Assembly (NCBI RefSeq): GCF_034351645.1
Contig: NZ_CP133782.1
Location: forward strand, 501,001-565,000
Direction of reading: 5' to 3'
Length of the DNA: 64,000 nucleotides
From: Pseudomonas sp. DC1.2
Lineage (GTDB): Bacteria > Pseudomonadota > Gammaproteobacteria > Pseudomonadales > Pseudomonadaceae
The position numbers and the translations under genes are program-made. The notes under the pieces are model-generated. The model saw nothing but the letters and a program-made list of their open reading frames with translations. It made no database searches and was not told where the DNA came from. Each line of letters starts with the position of its first letter. Position 1 is the first letter of the stretch. This document shows positions 10,501 through 18,445 of this stretch, piece after piece.

Positions 10501-10825
10501 GGGGCGGATCGGCGAGTTTGTCGCCGGTGTGCGTTTCCGCGCCTGGCAGCCATCCAACTGCCTGCATCCGACCATCCCGGTTCACGCGCCGCTGGTGTTC
10601 GACCTGCTCGACACCTGGATGGGGCGTTCGCTGGGGGGCTGTCAGTACCACGTCGCCCATCCGGGCGGGCGCAATTACGACAGCCTGCCGGTGAACGCCA
10701 ACGAGGCCGAGAGCCGAAGAATGGCTCGATTCTTCCGAATCGGACACACCCCGGGGAAACTTCCTATACCGAATGTAACGATTAACGACGAGCTGCCGAT
10801 GACACTCGATTTGCGACGTTTCTAA
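7550..10825 (+). CDS. Transglutaminase-like protease fused to a DUF2126 putative amidoligase
   Basis: From the GTG at 7550 the protein has 1091 residues. Residues 1-85 are a transglutaminase N-terminal beta domain. The core has the Cys180 (GSCRDSAW), His229 (LHAWCEVY) and Asp245 (GLDATSG) triad of papain-like transglutaminases, which in bacteria often act as peptidases. From about 300 to the end it matches DUF2126, annotated as a putative amidoligase. I chose the GTG because GCAGGAGGCAC lies just before it and the beta domain starts there; the frame is open back to an ATG at 7349, but that part overlaps the ygiQ terminator. The two following genes form a conserved set with it. The product is unknown. 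Confidence 0.9.
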   Translation: MSIHVALHHVTHYRYDRAVELGPQIVRLRPAAHSRTRILSYALKVSPEEHFINWQQDPQGNYLARLVFPEKTNELRIEVDLLAEMAVFNPFDFFLEPYAEKIPFAYAADERKELAPYLETLPLTPVFKAYLDGIDRTPLPSVDFLVALNQRLSEDIGYLIRMEPGVQTPEHTLQHASGSCRDSAWLLVQLLRNLGLAARFVSGYLIQLTADVKSLDGPSGTEVDFTDLHAWCEVYLPGAGWIGLDATSGLFAGEGHIPLACSPDPGSAAPISGLVEPCECEFTHEMSVERIWEAPRVTKPYTEDQWLAIQALGRQIDADLLEGDVRLTMGGEPTFVSIDDPDGEEWNTAALGPDKRRLSAELFQRMRKHYAPKGLVHFGQGKWYPGEQLPRWSLNCYWRRDGVPIWHNSALVADEQEDYGADGELAGRFLASVAERLKLPARFVFPAYEDNFYYLWREGTLPQNVSAEDSRLEEPLERARLRKVFSQGLDKVIGQVLPLARTAKGDQWQSGRWYLREEHCRLVPGDSPLGYRLPLGSQPWVKAAEYPFINPADPNQDFPALPDAAQLKQHGDPAVADERAPKVDESADWLTRTAFCAEARDGRLYLFMPPLEQVEDYLELVAAIEATAEELHCPVLLEGYEPPSDPRLSNFRITPDPGVIEVNVQPSASWDELVERTEFLYEEARQTRLTTEKFMIDGRHTGTGGGNHFVLGGATPADSPFLRRPDLLRSLISYWHNHPSLSYLFSGLFIGPTSQAPRVDEARNDALYELEIAFAQMPEPGEECTPWLVDRLLRNLLIDVTGNTHRAEFCIDKLYSPDGATGRLGLLELRAFEMPPHARMSLAQQLLLRALVARFWREPYAPPKLARWGTELHDRFLLPHFIEQDFADVIVDLNAAGYPVRSEWFAAHLEFRFPKVGDYAVSGIELELRQALEPWHVLGEEGAVGGTVRYVDSSLERLQVKLSGLPPQRYVLTCNGIAVPLQPTGRIGEFVAGVRFRAWQPSNCLHPTIPVHAPLVFDLLDTWMGRSLGGCQYHVAHPGGRNYDSLPVNANEAESRRMARFFRIGHTPGKLPIPNVTINDELPMTLDLRRF

Positions 10826-10913
10826 GCCCTACACGACGCTCGGATTTTTCGTATATCCGGGCGTCATTAGCCTGCGTTAGTCTGACCGTTCTTTGCTGTC
10901 TGCCGAGCTTTCC

Positions 10914-13400
10914 ATGCCTGACCTGCTTGACCGCTACCCGCTGACGGCGGGCACCTACCACGAACTGCTCGACGAGAGCGGCGCCGTGCGCCCGCACTGG
11001 CGTCGATTATTTGACCAACTGCAACGCAGTACCCCGGCGCAACTGGTGCAGCGTCAGGCGTTGTTGGCCCGACAGATCCAGGAAAACGGCGTGACTTACA
11101 ACGTCTATGCCGACCCCAAAGGTGCCGATCGGCCTTGGGAATTGGACTTGTTGCCGCATGTGATCGACGCCGATGAATGGCAACAATTATCGGCCGGCAT
11201 CGCTCAGCGGGCGCGCTTGCTCAACGCTGTGTTGGCCGATCTCTACGGTCCGCAGCGGCTGATCGCCGAGGGGCTGTTGCCGGCAGAGCTGGTGTTTGGT
11301 CACAACAACTTCCTCTGGCCTTGTCAGGGCATCTTGCCGCCCGATGGGGCGTTTCTGCATCTCTACGCCGTGGACCTTGCGCGCACGCCGGACGGTCGTT
11401 GGTGGGTTACGGCGGACCGGACACAAGCCCCGTCTGGCGCCGGCTATGCGCTGGAAAATCGCACCATCGTGTCGCGGGCTTTCCCCGAGTTGTACCGCGA
11501 CCTGAAAGTGCAGCACCTGGCGGGTTTTTTCCGCACGCTTCAGGAAACCCTGGCCCGTCAGGCCCCGTGTGACGACGAAGCACCGTTGGTGGTGCTGCTC
11601 ACACCGGGGCGTTTCAATGAAAGCTATTTCGAGCATCTGTATCTGGCCCGCCAGCTCGGTTATCCGCTGGTGGAGGGCGGCGACTTGACGGTGCGCGATG
11701 CCACCGTTTACCTGAAAACCCTGAGCGGCCTGCGACGGGTTCACGCGATCATGCGGCGCCTCGACGATGACTTCTGCGATCCGCTGGAGCTGCGCACCGA
11801 CTCTGCTCTCGGCGTACCTGGCTTGCTCGAGGCCGCGCGGCTGGGCCGGGTGCTGGTGGCCAATGCGTTGGGCAGTGGCGTGCTGGAATCCCCAGGTTTG
11901 CTGGGGTTTCTGCCGACGATCAATCAATTTCTATTCGGCGAAGAACTGATCCTGCCGTCCATTGCCACCTGGTGGTGCGGTGAGGCGCCGGTGCTGGCGC
12001 AGGCGCTGGAAAAACTGCCGGAACTGCTGATTAAACCCGCGTTTCCTTCCCAAAGCTTCGCACCGGTATTTGGCCGCGATCTGAGTGAAAAACAGCGTCA
12101 GACGCTAGCCGAGCGCATGCAGGCGCGGCCTTACGCTTATGTTGCGCAAGAACTCGCTCAGTTGTCACAGGCGCCGATCTGGCAAGCCGAAGACGGGCAA
12201 CTGCAACCCCGTGCCATCGGCATGCGCGTGTATGCAGTGGCCAGCCACGACGGCTATCGGGTTTTGCCCGGCGGTTTGACTCGGGTGGCCGCCGACGCCG
12301 ACGCCGAAGTGGTGTCGATGCAGCGCGGCGGTGCGAGCAAGGACACGTGGGTGCTTGGTGAGCGTGCCCCCGGCGGCGAACAATGGAAAACCCAGCGCGC
12401 AATTGGTGTTCACGATCTGGTGCGACGCGATCCTTACTTGCCGTCGCGAGTGGTGGAAAACCTGTTTTGGTTTGGCCGTTACTGCGAACGTTGCGACAAC
12501 AGCGCGCGGCTGCTTCGGATCATGTTGGCGCGTTATGTCGAGGGTGATGACCCGCAGGCCCTTGATGCTGCCGTCGATCTTGGCGAGCGCCTGAATTTGT
12601 TGCCCGATGAAGGCGATTTGCCGGAGCGGTTGCTGGCTGCATTGCTTGGCGATGACTGGTCGTTCAGCCTGCGCTCCAACCTGCAACGCTTGCAGTGGGC
12701 GGCTTCACAAGTGCGCGGCAAGCTCTCGCGGGAAAACTGGCAGGCGTTGGTGGAATTACAGCGCGAGGCCATGGAACTTGAAACCGAAGAGCCGGACTTT
12801 GGCGAGTTGCTCGACTTCCTCAACCGCCTGGTCATGTCTCTGGCGGCGCTGTCTGGTTTTGCCCTGGATGACATGACTCGAGACGAAGGCTGGCGCTTCT
12901 TGATGATTGGCCGGCGGATCGAGCGGCTGCAATTTCTCAGTGCCAGCCTCGCGGCGTTTTTGCGTGGCGCCGGTGCCTTTGATCAAGCAGGTCTTGAATG
13001 GTTGCTGGAGCTGGGTAACAGCGGCATCACCTACCGCTCGCGATACCTGGCGGTGGCGCAATTGATCCCGGTTCTCGATCTGTTGTTGCTAGACGAGCAG
13101 AACCCGCACGCGGTGCTGTTCCAGTTGAAATTGGTGACCCGAACCTTGAAGCGCTTGAACGACGATTTTGGTGCCCCGCGAGAGGCCGGGTTGCCGCAGT
13201 TGGTGGCGCGCCTGGCGCATTTCGATCTCGGCTGTCTGGAAAACTCGCTGTTTGGCGAGGCCAGTGTCCACGCGGCCATCGAAGGGCTGGCCGATTTGCT
13301 GCAAGAGATTGCCGATGCCAGTGGGCAAGTCTCGGATCGCTTGGCGCTGCGCCATTTTGCCCATGTCGATGATGTTAGCCAACGAACGGTGTCCGTCTGA
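10914..13400 (+). CDS. Circularly permuted ATP-grasp protein fused to an alpha-E domain
   Basis: The 828-residue protein joins two families usually encoded side by side. Residues 1-480 are a type-2 circularly permuted ATP-grasp (GHNNFLWPCQG near 125, ENRTIVSRAFPEL near 182), predicted to ligate a carboxylate to an amine using ATP. Residues about 505-815 are a helical alpha-E domain (DUF403) starting near SRVVENLFWFGRYCERCDN. Comparative genomics has proposed these domains for peptide synthesis or modification, but no substrate is established. An ATG at 10893 is also in frame; I prefer 10914 (MPDLLDRYPL) because it starts the recognisable domain. Its stop overlaps the next start. Confidence 0.9.
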   Translation: MPDLLDRYPLTAGTYHELLDESGAVRPHWRRLFDQLQRSTPAQLVQRQALLARQIQENGVTYNVYADPKGADRPWELDLLPHVIDADEWQQLSAGIAQRARLLNAVLADLYGPQRLIAEGLLPAELVFGHNNFLWPCQGILPPDGAFLHLYAVDLARTPDGRWWVTADRTQAPSGAGYALENRTIVSRAFPELYRDLKVQHLAGFFRTLQETLARQAPCDDEAPLVVLLTPGRFNESYFEHLYLARQLGYPLVEGGDLTVRDATVYLKTLSGLRRVHAIMRRLDDDFCDPLELRTDSALGVPGLLEAARLGRVLVANALGSGVLESPGLLGFLPTINQFLFGEELILPSIATWWCGEAPVLAQALEKLPELLIKPAFPSQSFAPVFGRDLSEKQRQTLAERMQARPYAYVAQELAQLSQAPIWQAEDGQLQPRAIGMRVYAVASHDGYRVLPGGLTRVAADADAEVVSMQRGGASKDTWVLGERAPGGEQWKTQRAIGVHDLVRRDPYLPSRVVENLFWFGRYCERCDNSARLLRIMLARYVEGDDPQALDAAVDLGERLNLLPDEGDLPERLLAALLGDDWSFSLRSNLQRLQWAASQVRGKLSRENWQALVELQREAMELETEEPDFGELLDFLNRLVMSLAALSGFALDDMTRDEGWRFLMIGRRIERLQFLSASLAAFLRGAGAFDQAGLEWLLELGNSGITYRSRYLAVAQLIPVLDLLLLDEQNPHAVLFQLKLVTRTLKRLNDDFGAPREAGLPQLVARLAHFDLGCLENSLFGEASVHAAIEGLADLLQEIADASGQVSDRLALRHFAHVDDVSQRTVSV

Positions 13401-14290
13401 TGAGTGCTCATTACCAGATTTTTCACGACACCCATTATCACTATGACAGCCCGGTGTCCCTGGCCCAGCAACTCGCGCATTTGTGGCCGCGCGCTTGTGA
13501 GTGGCAGCGCTGCACGGCGCAGGCGCTACTGATCAGCCCGGAGCCCACGACGCGCCGTGATGAACTGGATGTGTTCGGTAATCCCCTGACCCGCCTGGCC
13601 TTCGAGCGTCCCCACGATGAGTTGTTGGTCAATGCCCAGCTGACATTGGAAGTACTGGCCCGGCCGTTACTGGATTTCAATCTGTCGCCTGCCTGGGAAG
13701 AAACCCGCAGTGCGTTGACCTACAGCAGCCAGCCACTGTCCCCCGAATTAATGGAAGCCTGCCGATATCGCTTCGAGTCGCCCTATGTGCATTTGAAGCG
13801 CAATTTTGTCGAGTTTTCCGAAAGCTGTTTTCCACCTGAGCGGCCACTGCTGCTAGGGGTGCAGGCGTTGATGGAGAAAATTTTCAGCGAGTTCACCTTC
13901 GATGCCGAAGCGACTCAGGTGGCGACACCGTTGGTCGAAGTGCTGGAGCGTCGGCGCGGGGTCTGCCAGGACTTTGCTCACCTGATGCTCGCCTGCGTGC
14001 GGTCACGTGGCTTGGCGGCGCGGTATATCAGCGGTTACCTGTTGACTCAGCCACCGCCCGGCCAGCCGCGACTGATTGGCGCCGATGCGTCTCATGCCTG
14101 GGTCTCAGTGTTTTGCCCGATTCTGGGCTGGGTCGATTTCGATCCGACAAACAATGTGCAACCGGCACTCGAACACATAACCCTGGCTTGGGGCCGGGAT
14201 TTTTCCGATGTATCGCCGTTGCGGGGGGTGATTCTAGGGGGCGGCAGTCATGATCCCGAAGTTCGGGTTACCGTGATGCCACTGGATTAA
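13400..14290 (+). CDS. Transglutaminase family protein (putative cysteine protease)
   Basis: The 296-residue protein has a transglutaminase N-terminal beta domain (1-90) and a core with Cys189 (GVCQDFAH), His232 (SHAWVSVF) and Asp248 (DFDPTNN), a full catalytic triad. It has no signal peptide, so it should act in the cytoplasm. Its first base overlaps the stop of the ATP-grasp/alpha-E gene, so the two are translationally coupled. It is smaller than, and distinct from, the transglutaminase half of the protein at 7550-10825. Family members near ATP-grasp and alpha-E genes are thought to process or release the peptide that those enzymes build. Confidence 0.92.
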   Translation: MSAHYQIFHDTHYHYDSPVSLAQQLAHLWPRACEWQRCTAQALLISPEPTTRRDELDVFGNPLTRLAFERPHDELLVNAQLTLEVLARPLLDFNLSPAWEETRSALTYSSQPLSPELMEACRYRFESPYVHLKRNFVEFSESCFPPERPLLLGVQALMEKIFSEFTFDAEATQVATPLVEVLERRRGVCQDFAHLMLACVRSRGLAARYISGYLLTQPPPGQPRLIGADASHAWVSVFCPILGWVDFDPTNNVQPALEHITLAWGRDFSDVSPLRGVILGGGSHDPEVRVTVMPLD

Positions 14291-14317
14291 GCGGGTGTTG
14301 GTAAGCAGAGGCTGTGA

Positions 14318-14342
14318 GGGTCAGCAGGTAACCTGCTGACCC
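14318..14342. terminator. Hairpin between convergent genes
   Basis: GGGTCAGCAG (14318-14327) pairs with CTGCTGACCC (14333-14342) around a 5-nt loop. It sits between the transglutaminase gene and the convergent small gene at 14391. There is no T-tract on either side, so it may stop both transcripts only with help, or may simply stabilise 3' ends. Confidence 0.55.
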
Positions 14343-14390
14343 TGGACACAGATCCGGTGGGCCTGATCAGATCATCGGGCCCTGAGGGTC

Positions 14391-14582
14391 TCAGGCGTCG
14401 GGCGCCTGATCTTTCGGTGCTTCAACATCATGTTCTGCTACCACTTCACCTTCTGCATCCGGGTTCAGTGCTGCTGCTTCTTCTTCAGCTGTAGCTTTCT
14501 TGCGCTGAAGCTTTTCCTCTTTCTTCTGCTCCTTGGCCAAGTCTCTCTGACGTTTGGCGAAGGAATAATTAGGTTTAGCCAT
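14391..14582 (-). CDS. Small highly charged conserved protein
   Basis: The 63-residue protein begins MAKPNYSFAKRQRDLAKEQKKEEK. The first 35 residues are Lys, Arg, Glu and Gln rich and probably form a charged helix or coiled coil; the rest is acidic and low-complexity (AEEEAAALNPDAEG, ending KDQAPDA). No signal peptide or domain is seen. An upstream ATG would add 31 residues, but MAKPNYSFAKR has a GAGGATCGCCC stretch before it and looks like a true N-terminus. Similar short proteins are common in pseudomonads and are uncharacterised. Confidence 0.8.
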   Translation of the reverse strand: MAKPNYSFAKRQRDLAKEQKKEEKLQRKKATAEEEAAALNPDAEGEVVAEHDVEAPKDQAPDA

Positions 14583-14650
14583 GGGCGATCCTCTGGGGTC
14601 GAAGGTGAGGTTGAGCGGCGCATATTCTGCCCTGTATCGATGCCGAGCCG

Positions 14651-15238
14651 TTAGCTGGGTTTTTGCTCGGTCCATTTTGGTGGTGCCGAGGGGTGCCAGG
14701 CGTCCAGTGCATCGAGCAGGGTTTGCGGCGACTCGCTCATTTGCAGCATGTCACGGTGCTGCCCGCGAACGAAGCCTTCGCCGACGATATGATCGAGAAA
14801 TGTCGCCAACTTGCTGTAGAAACCGTTCACTTCCAGCAAACCGAGCGGTTTGCCATGGTAGCCAAGCTGGCCCCAGGTCCAGACTTCGAACAGTTCTTCC
14901 AGTGTGCCCAGGCCGCCGGGTAGCGCGATAAAGGCGTCGCTGAGTTCCGCCATTCGAGCCTTGCGCGCATGCATGCCGTCGACTACTTCCAGGCGAGTCA
15001 GGCCGCTGTGGCCGATTTCCTGGTCCTTGAGGCTTTGCGGGATGATCCCGATTACTTCACCGCCGGCTGCCAGCGCTGCGTCGGCGACGATCCCCATCAA
15101 ACCGACGGCGCCTCCACCGTAGACCAGGGTCAGCTTGCGCTCGGCCAATGCGCGCCCCAGCGCGACGGCTGCCTCACGGTAAGCTGGGTGGGTGCCGGTG
15201 CTGGCACCGCAAAATACACAAACGGATGCGATAGACAT
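14651..15238 (-). CDS. LOG family (TIGR00730) Rossmann-fold protein
   Basis: The 195-residue protein has [11 protein letters not shown] at the N-terminus and the lysine-decarboxylase-like signature [22 protein letters not shown] near 112-133 (PGGxGTxxE). LOG enzymes hydrolyse cytokinin riboside 5'-monophosphates or related nucleotides, and the old name 'lysine decarboxylase' is wrong for the family. I chose [11 protein letters not shown] (15238) over an ATG nine codons upstream because a GGAGCAAGGC stretch precedes it and family members start here. It lies close to azurin, as in P. aeruginosa. Confidence 0.9.
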   Translation of the reverse strand: MSIASVCVFCGASTGTHPAYREAAVALGRALAERKLTLVYGGGAVGLMGIVADAALAAGGEVIGIIPQSLKDQEIGHSGLTRLEVVDGMHARKARMAELSDAFIALPGGLGTLEELFEVWTWGQLGYHGKPLGLLEVNGFYSKLATFLDHIVGEGFVRGQHRDMLQMSESPQTLLDALDAWHPSAPPKWTEQKPS

Positions 15239-15297
15239 GCCTTGCTCCAGGGTCAGGATCGCCACAGGTTAAAGGCAGGCAAGCATCGCTCCAAGGG

Positions 15298-15387
15298 TTA
15301 AACCTCGCGATGAGGCTTTTCGTAAGTACCGCTTGCACCACAGGCGTAGGCGGCGAGCAAACTGCACAGCAGGCTGTTAAGGGACAT
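15298..15387 (-). CDS. Possible 29-residue microprotein
   Basis: A complete frame reads MSLNSLLCSLLAAYACGASG then TYEKPHREV. The first 18 residues are hydrophobic with two Cys, like a membrane anchor or lipoprotein-like leader. CGGAGCG lies about 8 bases upstream of the ATG. It lies in the gap upstream of the LOG-family gene on the same strand. At this length the frame could be chance, so I list it as a candidate only. Confidence 0.35.
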   Translation of the reverse strand: MSLNSLLCSLLAAYACGASGTYEKPHREV

Positions 15388-15480
15388 ATCAGGCGCTCCG
15401 GGTCATTGATGGGGCTGAGCATAGGGTGGTGCCAGACGCCTGGCTGTTAGATTGTTTCGATGAATGTCATAGCTGGAAAG

Positions 15481-15507
15481 TTGTATACAATTTTTGACTC
15501 AAGTCAT
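15481..15507 (+). promoter_or_regulatory. Operator-like sites upstream of azurin: a TTGTATACAA palindrome and an ANR-like box
   Basis: TTGTATACAA at 15481-15490 is a perfect 10-bp palindrome of the kind bound by GntR-family regulators. Right after it, TTGAC-TCAA-GTCAT at 15494-15507 matches the ANR/FNR box (TTGAT-N4-ATCAA) except at its last base. ANR control of azurin is known in P. aeruginosa. The box centre is about 79 bases before the start codon, a workable position for an activator. Confidence 0.5.
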
Positions 15508-15578
15508 AGGAACTTGCGAAGATTTCAGGCAGTCTTCTGTCCATTCGCAATTTGTTAACCCTGCCTTGGAGATTCACC

Positions 15579-16025
15579 ATGTTTGCCAAACTTGTTGCGG
15601 TATCCCTGCTGACACTGGCCAGTAGCCAATTGATGGCTGCCGAATGCAAGGTCGATGTCGACTCCACCGACCAGATGTCCTTCAATACGAAGGAAATCAC
15701 CATCGACAAGAGCTGTAAGACCTTCACCGTGAACCTGACCCACTCCGGCAGCTTGCCGAAAAACGTCATGGGTCATAACTGGGTGCTGAGCAAAACCGCA
15801 GACATGGCGGGCATCGCGACTGATGGTATGAGCGCCGGTATCGATAAGAATTACCTGAAGGACGGCGACGACCGCATCATCGCTCACACCAAAATTATTG
15901 GAGCCGGCGAGAAAGACTCGGTGACCTTCGATGTATCGAAGTTGGCGGCTGGCGAAAGTTACCAGTTCTTCTGCTCGTTCCCTGGCCACAACTCGATGAT
16001 GAAAGGCGCTGTTGTCCTGAAGTAA
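15579..16025 (+). CDS. azu: Azurin, periplasmic blue copper protein
   Basis: The 148-residue precursor has a Sec signal peptide (residues 1-20, cleavage before [10 protein letters not shown]), leaving the classic 128-residue mature azurin. The copper ligands are all in place in mature numbering: His46 in MGHNW, Cys112 and His117 in CSFPGH, and Met121; the Cys3-Cys26 disulfide is also present. Azurin passes single electrons in the periplasm, in Pseudomonas to nitrite reductase and in redox-stress responses. The ATG at 15579 is preferred to one nine codons earlier because the signal peptide begins there and GGAG precedes it. It is monocistronic, with its own terminator. Confidence 0.98.
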   Translation: MFAKLVAVSLLTLASSQLMAAECKVDVDSTDQMSFNTKEITIDKSCKTFTVNLTHSGSLPKNVMGHNWVLSKTADMAGIATDGMSAGIDKNYLKDGDDRIIAHTKIIGAGEKDSVTFDVSKLAAGESYQFFCSFPGHNSMMKGAVVLK

Positions 16026-16040
16026 TCGAATCAAACGCAT

Positions 16041-16071
16041 AAAAAAAGCGTCCACTCGAGACGCTTTTTTT
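16041..16071 (+). terminator. Intrinsic terminator after azurin
   Basis: AAAAAAAGCGTC (16041-16052) pairs with GACGCTTTTTTT (16060-16071) around a 7-nt loop, ending in seven T. It lies 15 bases past the azurin stop. The matching A-run on the other arm makes it usable from the opposite strand for nadE as well. Confidence 0.92.
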
Positions 16072-16121
16072 GTACCTGACGTTTGACCATTGGTGTTCAT
16101 CGCCGCAGGTACTTCACGACC

Positions 16122-16151
16122 CTTGTGGGGGCGAACCTGCTCGCGATGGCG
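16122..16151. repeat. REP-like element
   Basis: Contains GGGGGCGAACCTGCTCGCGA, matching the Pseudomonas REP core. It lies between the convergent azu and nadE genes. Confidence 0.6.
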
Positions 16152-16172
16152 CCAGCATGCACAGCGTGTCAA

Positions 16173-17000
16173 TTATGGGGCAAACGGCATCTCACGCTTG
16201 TGATGCGTTTTTTTGTACGTTTCACAAATGATCCTGAATGCTTCCTCGCGTACCGGCTCTCCATGCAGGAACGCGTCGATCTCGGCATAGGTCACGCCAT
16301 GGGATGCTTCGTCCGGCTTGCCGGGCGACAGGTCTTCGAGGTCGGCGGTTGGGACTTTTTCTACCAGCGACTCCGGTGCGCCGAAGTGGCGGGCGATATC
16401 TCGGACCTGGTTTTTCACCAGGCCGCTCAACGGTGCCAGGTCACAGGCGCCGTCACCGAACTTGGTGAAAAACCCCATCACCGCTTCGGCGGCGTGGTCG
16501 GTGCCAATCACCAGACCCTGGGCTGCGCCGGCGATGGTGTACTGGGCGACCATGCGCATCCGCGCTTTGGTGTTACCGAGCACGAAATCCACCGAGACCG
16601 CGTGTTTGCCTTCGAAGGCAGCCACTTCATTGGCCAAGGACTTGACGGCCGGGCCGATGTTCACGGTATGGCGCTCGTCCGGGGCGATGCAGTCCACCGA
16701 TGCCTGGGCGTCGTGTTCATCGAATTGTGTCTCGTAAGGCAGGCGCACGGCGATGAAGCGATAGCTGTTGTCACCACTGCGCTCACGCAGCTCGCGTATG
16801 GCCCGTTGCGCCAGCAGCCCGGCGGTCAACGAATCGACGCCACCGCTGATGCCCAGCACCAGGCTCTTGAGCCCGGAGTTGACGAGGCAATCCTGGATAA
16901 AGCTAATCCGCCGGGCGACTTCCGCCTCGAGGGCGGCTTGGTCGGCAAACGGCGGTTGAACCTTGAGCTGCTCAGCAATCTCACGCTGTACGGCTTGCAT
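16173..17000 (-). CDS. nadE: NH3-dependent NAD(+) synthetase
   Basis: It adenylates nicotinic acid adenine dinucleotide and amidates it to NAD, the last step of NAD synthesis. The 275-residue protein equals E. coli NadE in length and lacks the glutaminase domain of the longer type, so ammonia is the expected nitrogen donor. The ATP-pyrophosphatase P-loop SGGVDS lies at 52-57. The start at 17000 ([12 protein letters not shown]) has GCAAGGAGTG just upstream; a longer frame would run into pncB and is rejected. It lies 4 bases after the pncB stop, so pncB-nadE form one operon for NAD recycling. Confidence 0.96.
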   Translation of the reverse strand: MQAVQREIAEQLKVQPPFADQAALEAEVARRISFIQDCLVNSGLKSLVLGISGGVDSLTAGLLAQRAIRELRERSGDNSYRFIAVRLPYETQFDEHDAQASVDCIAPDERHTVNIGPAVKSLANEVAAFEGKHAVSVDFVLGNTKARMRMVAQYTIAGAAQGLVIGTDHAAEAVMGFFTKFGDGACDLAPLSGLVKNQVRDIARHFGAPESLVEKVPTADLEDLSPGKPDEASHGVTYAEIDAFLHGEPVREEAFRIICETYKKTHHKREMPFAP

Positions 17001-17004
17001 GAAT

Positions 17005-18228
17005 TCACTCCTTGCTTGAAACGCTGGAAAGGGCAGGTACTTTGAAAACGTGTCGCAAATAGGCGACGAAATTAGGATCTTTGCAGTGAGTCTTGCCAGG
17101 CTCATCGGAAATCTTTGCCACGGGCTGGCCGTTGCACGCCGTCATTTTAAGCACGATGCTCATCGGTTCGACACCCGGAATATCGCAGGTCAGGTTGGTG
17201 CCGATACCAAAACTGACATTGATTCGCCCGCGCAACGCGCGGAATATCTCCAGCGACCTGGGCAATGTCAGGCTGTCGGAGAACACCAGCGTCTTGCTCA
17301 TCGGGTCGATGCCGAGCTTGTGGTAGTGGGCGATTGCCTTTTCTGCCCACAGCACCGGATCACCGGAATCGTGGCGCAGACCGTCGAAGAGCTTGGCGAA
17401 ATACAGGTCGAAATCACCGAGAAAAGCATCGGTGGTGATGCAGTCGGTGAGGGCGATCCCGAGTAAACCGCGATACTCGCGAACCCAGCAATCGAGGGCG
17501 GCAATCTGGCTGTCGATCAACCGTGGGCCGAGTTGCTGATGGGCCATGATCCATTCGTGGGCCATGGTCCCCAGTGGCTTCATGTCCAGCTCACGGGAAA
17601 GATGCACGTTGCTGGTGCCGACGAAACGTCCGGGGAAATCGTGCTTGAGCACGTTCACCACTTCTTCCTGTACACGGTACGAAAAGCGCCGGCGAGTGCC
17701 GAAATCAGCGACCTGCAACTCGGACAACTCGTCGCTGCTGGCGTTGGCAGTCAGCCAGTCGAATTTGCGATACAGCTGCTCGCGCGCTTGTTCCAGAACG
17801 ACTTCACGGTAGCGGTAGCGGTTTCGCACCTCGCTGACGATTGCCAGCATCGGCACTTCGAACAGAATCACATGCAGCCACGGTCCCCGCAGGCGGATGA
17901 ACAGTTCACCGTTTTCAATACCGGTGTGGACATAGCGCAGGTTGAAGCGAAATAAACCGAGAAACCGCAGGAAGTCCGGCTTCATGAAGCTGATGCGCTC
18001 CAGGAAACTCAACTGGTCAGCGCTCAGGCTTAGCTCTGCCAGGCGCTCGATCTGGTAACGGATTTCCGCCAGGTACGGGCGCAAATCCTCACTGTTACGG
18101 CAACGAAACTCCCATTCGACTTCCACGTTCGGGTAGTTGTGCAGCACTGCCTGCATCATCGTCAGTTTGTAAAAGTCGGTGTCGAGCAGGTTCTGCACGA
18201 TGCGATCGCCAAATACGCTCTCGCTCAT
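17005..18228 (-). CDS. pncB: Nicotinate phosphoribosyltransferase
   Basis: It makes nicotinate mononucleotide from nicotinate and phosphoribosyl pyrophosphate (ATP-assisted), feeding the Preiss-Handler route to NAD that nadE completes. The 407-residue length matches E. coli PncB (400). Visible landmarks are the N-terminal [15 protein letters not shown] and the central [11 protein letters not shown] motif. The start at 18228 ([12 protein letters not shown]) is chosen over an upstream frame that lacks family resemblance. It is first in the pncB-nadE operon. Confidence 0.96.
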   Translation of the reverse strand: MSESVFGDRIVQNLLDTDFYKLTMMQAVLHNYPNVEVEWEFRCRNSEDLRPYLAEIRYQIERLAELSLSADQLSFLERISFMKPDFLRFLGLFRFNLRYVHTGIENGELFIRLRGPWLHVILFEVPMLAIVSEVRNRYRYREVVLEQAREQLYRKFDWLTANASSDELSELQVADFGTRRRFSYRVQEEVVNVLKHDFPGRFVGTSNVHLSRELDMKPLGTMAHEWIMAHQQLGPRLIDSQIAALDCWVREYRGLLGIALTDCITTDAFLGDFDLYFAKLFDGLRHDSGDPVLWAEKAIAHYHKLGIDPMSKTLVFSDSLTLPRSLEIFRALRGRINVSFGIGTNLTCDIPGVEPMSIVLKMTACNGQPVAKISDEPGKTHCKDPNFVAYLRHVFKVPALSSVSSKE

Positions 18229-18347
18229 AACGGGGGTTCTCCAGGCTGGTCGCGGCCTGTGGCAACGACGTGTCAGCAATATCAGTCAATAGGCTAGTGG
18301 CGCATATCTGTAGCGGTTATTGCCAGCGATTTTTTAAGCGAAGCCGA

Positions 18348-18432
18348 TCCCGTAGGCGCGAGCCTGTTCGCGAAGGGGGTATCACACTCGACATCAACGT
18401 TAAATGCTCCGTTCAGGCTCGCTCCCGCAGGG
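18348..18432. repeat. Inverted pair of REP-like elements
   Basis: One copy runs 18348-18375 (core GCGCGAGCCTGTTCGCGAAG) and an opposed partial copy 18411-18432 (CAGGCTCGCTCCCGCAGGG). The two are separated by 35 bases and could fold on each other. They fill the gap between the LysR gene and pncB, both on the minus strand. Confidence 0.65.
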
Positions 18433-18445
18433 TTTATGTGAGGCT

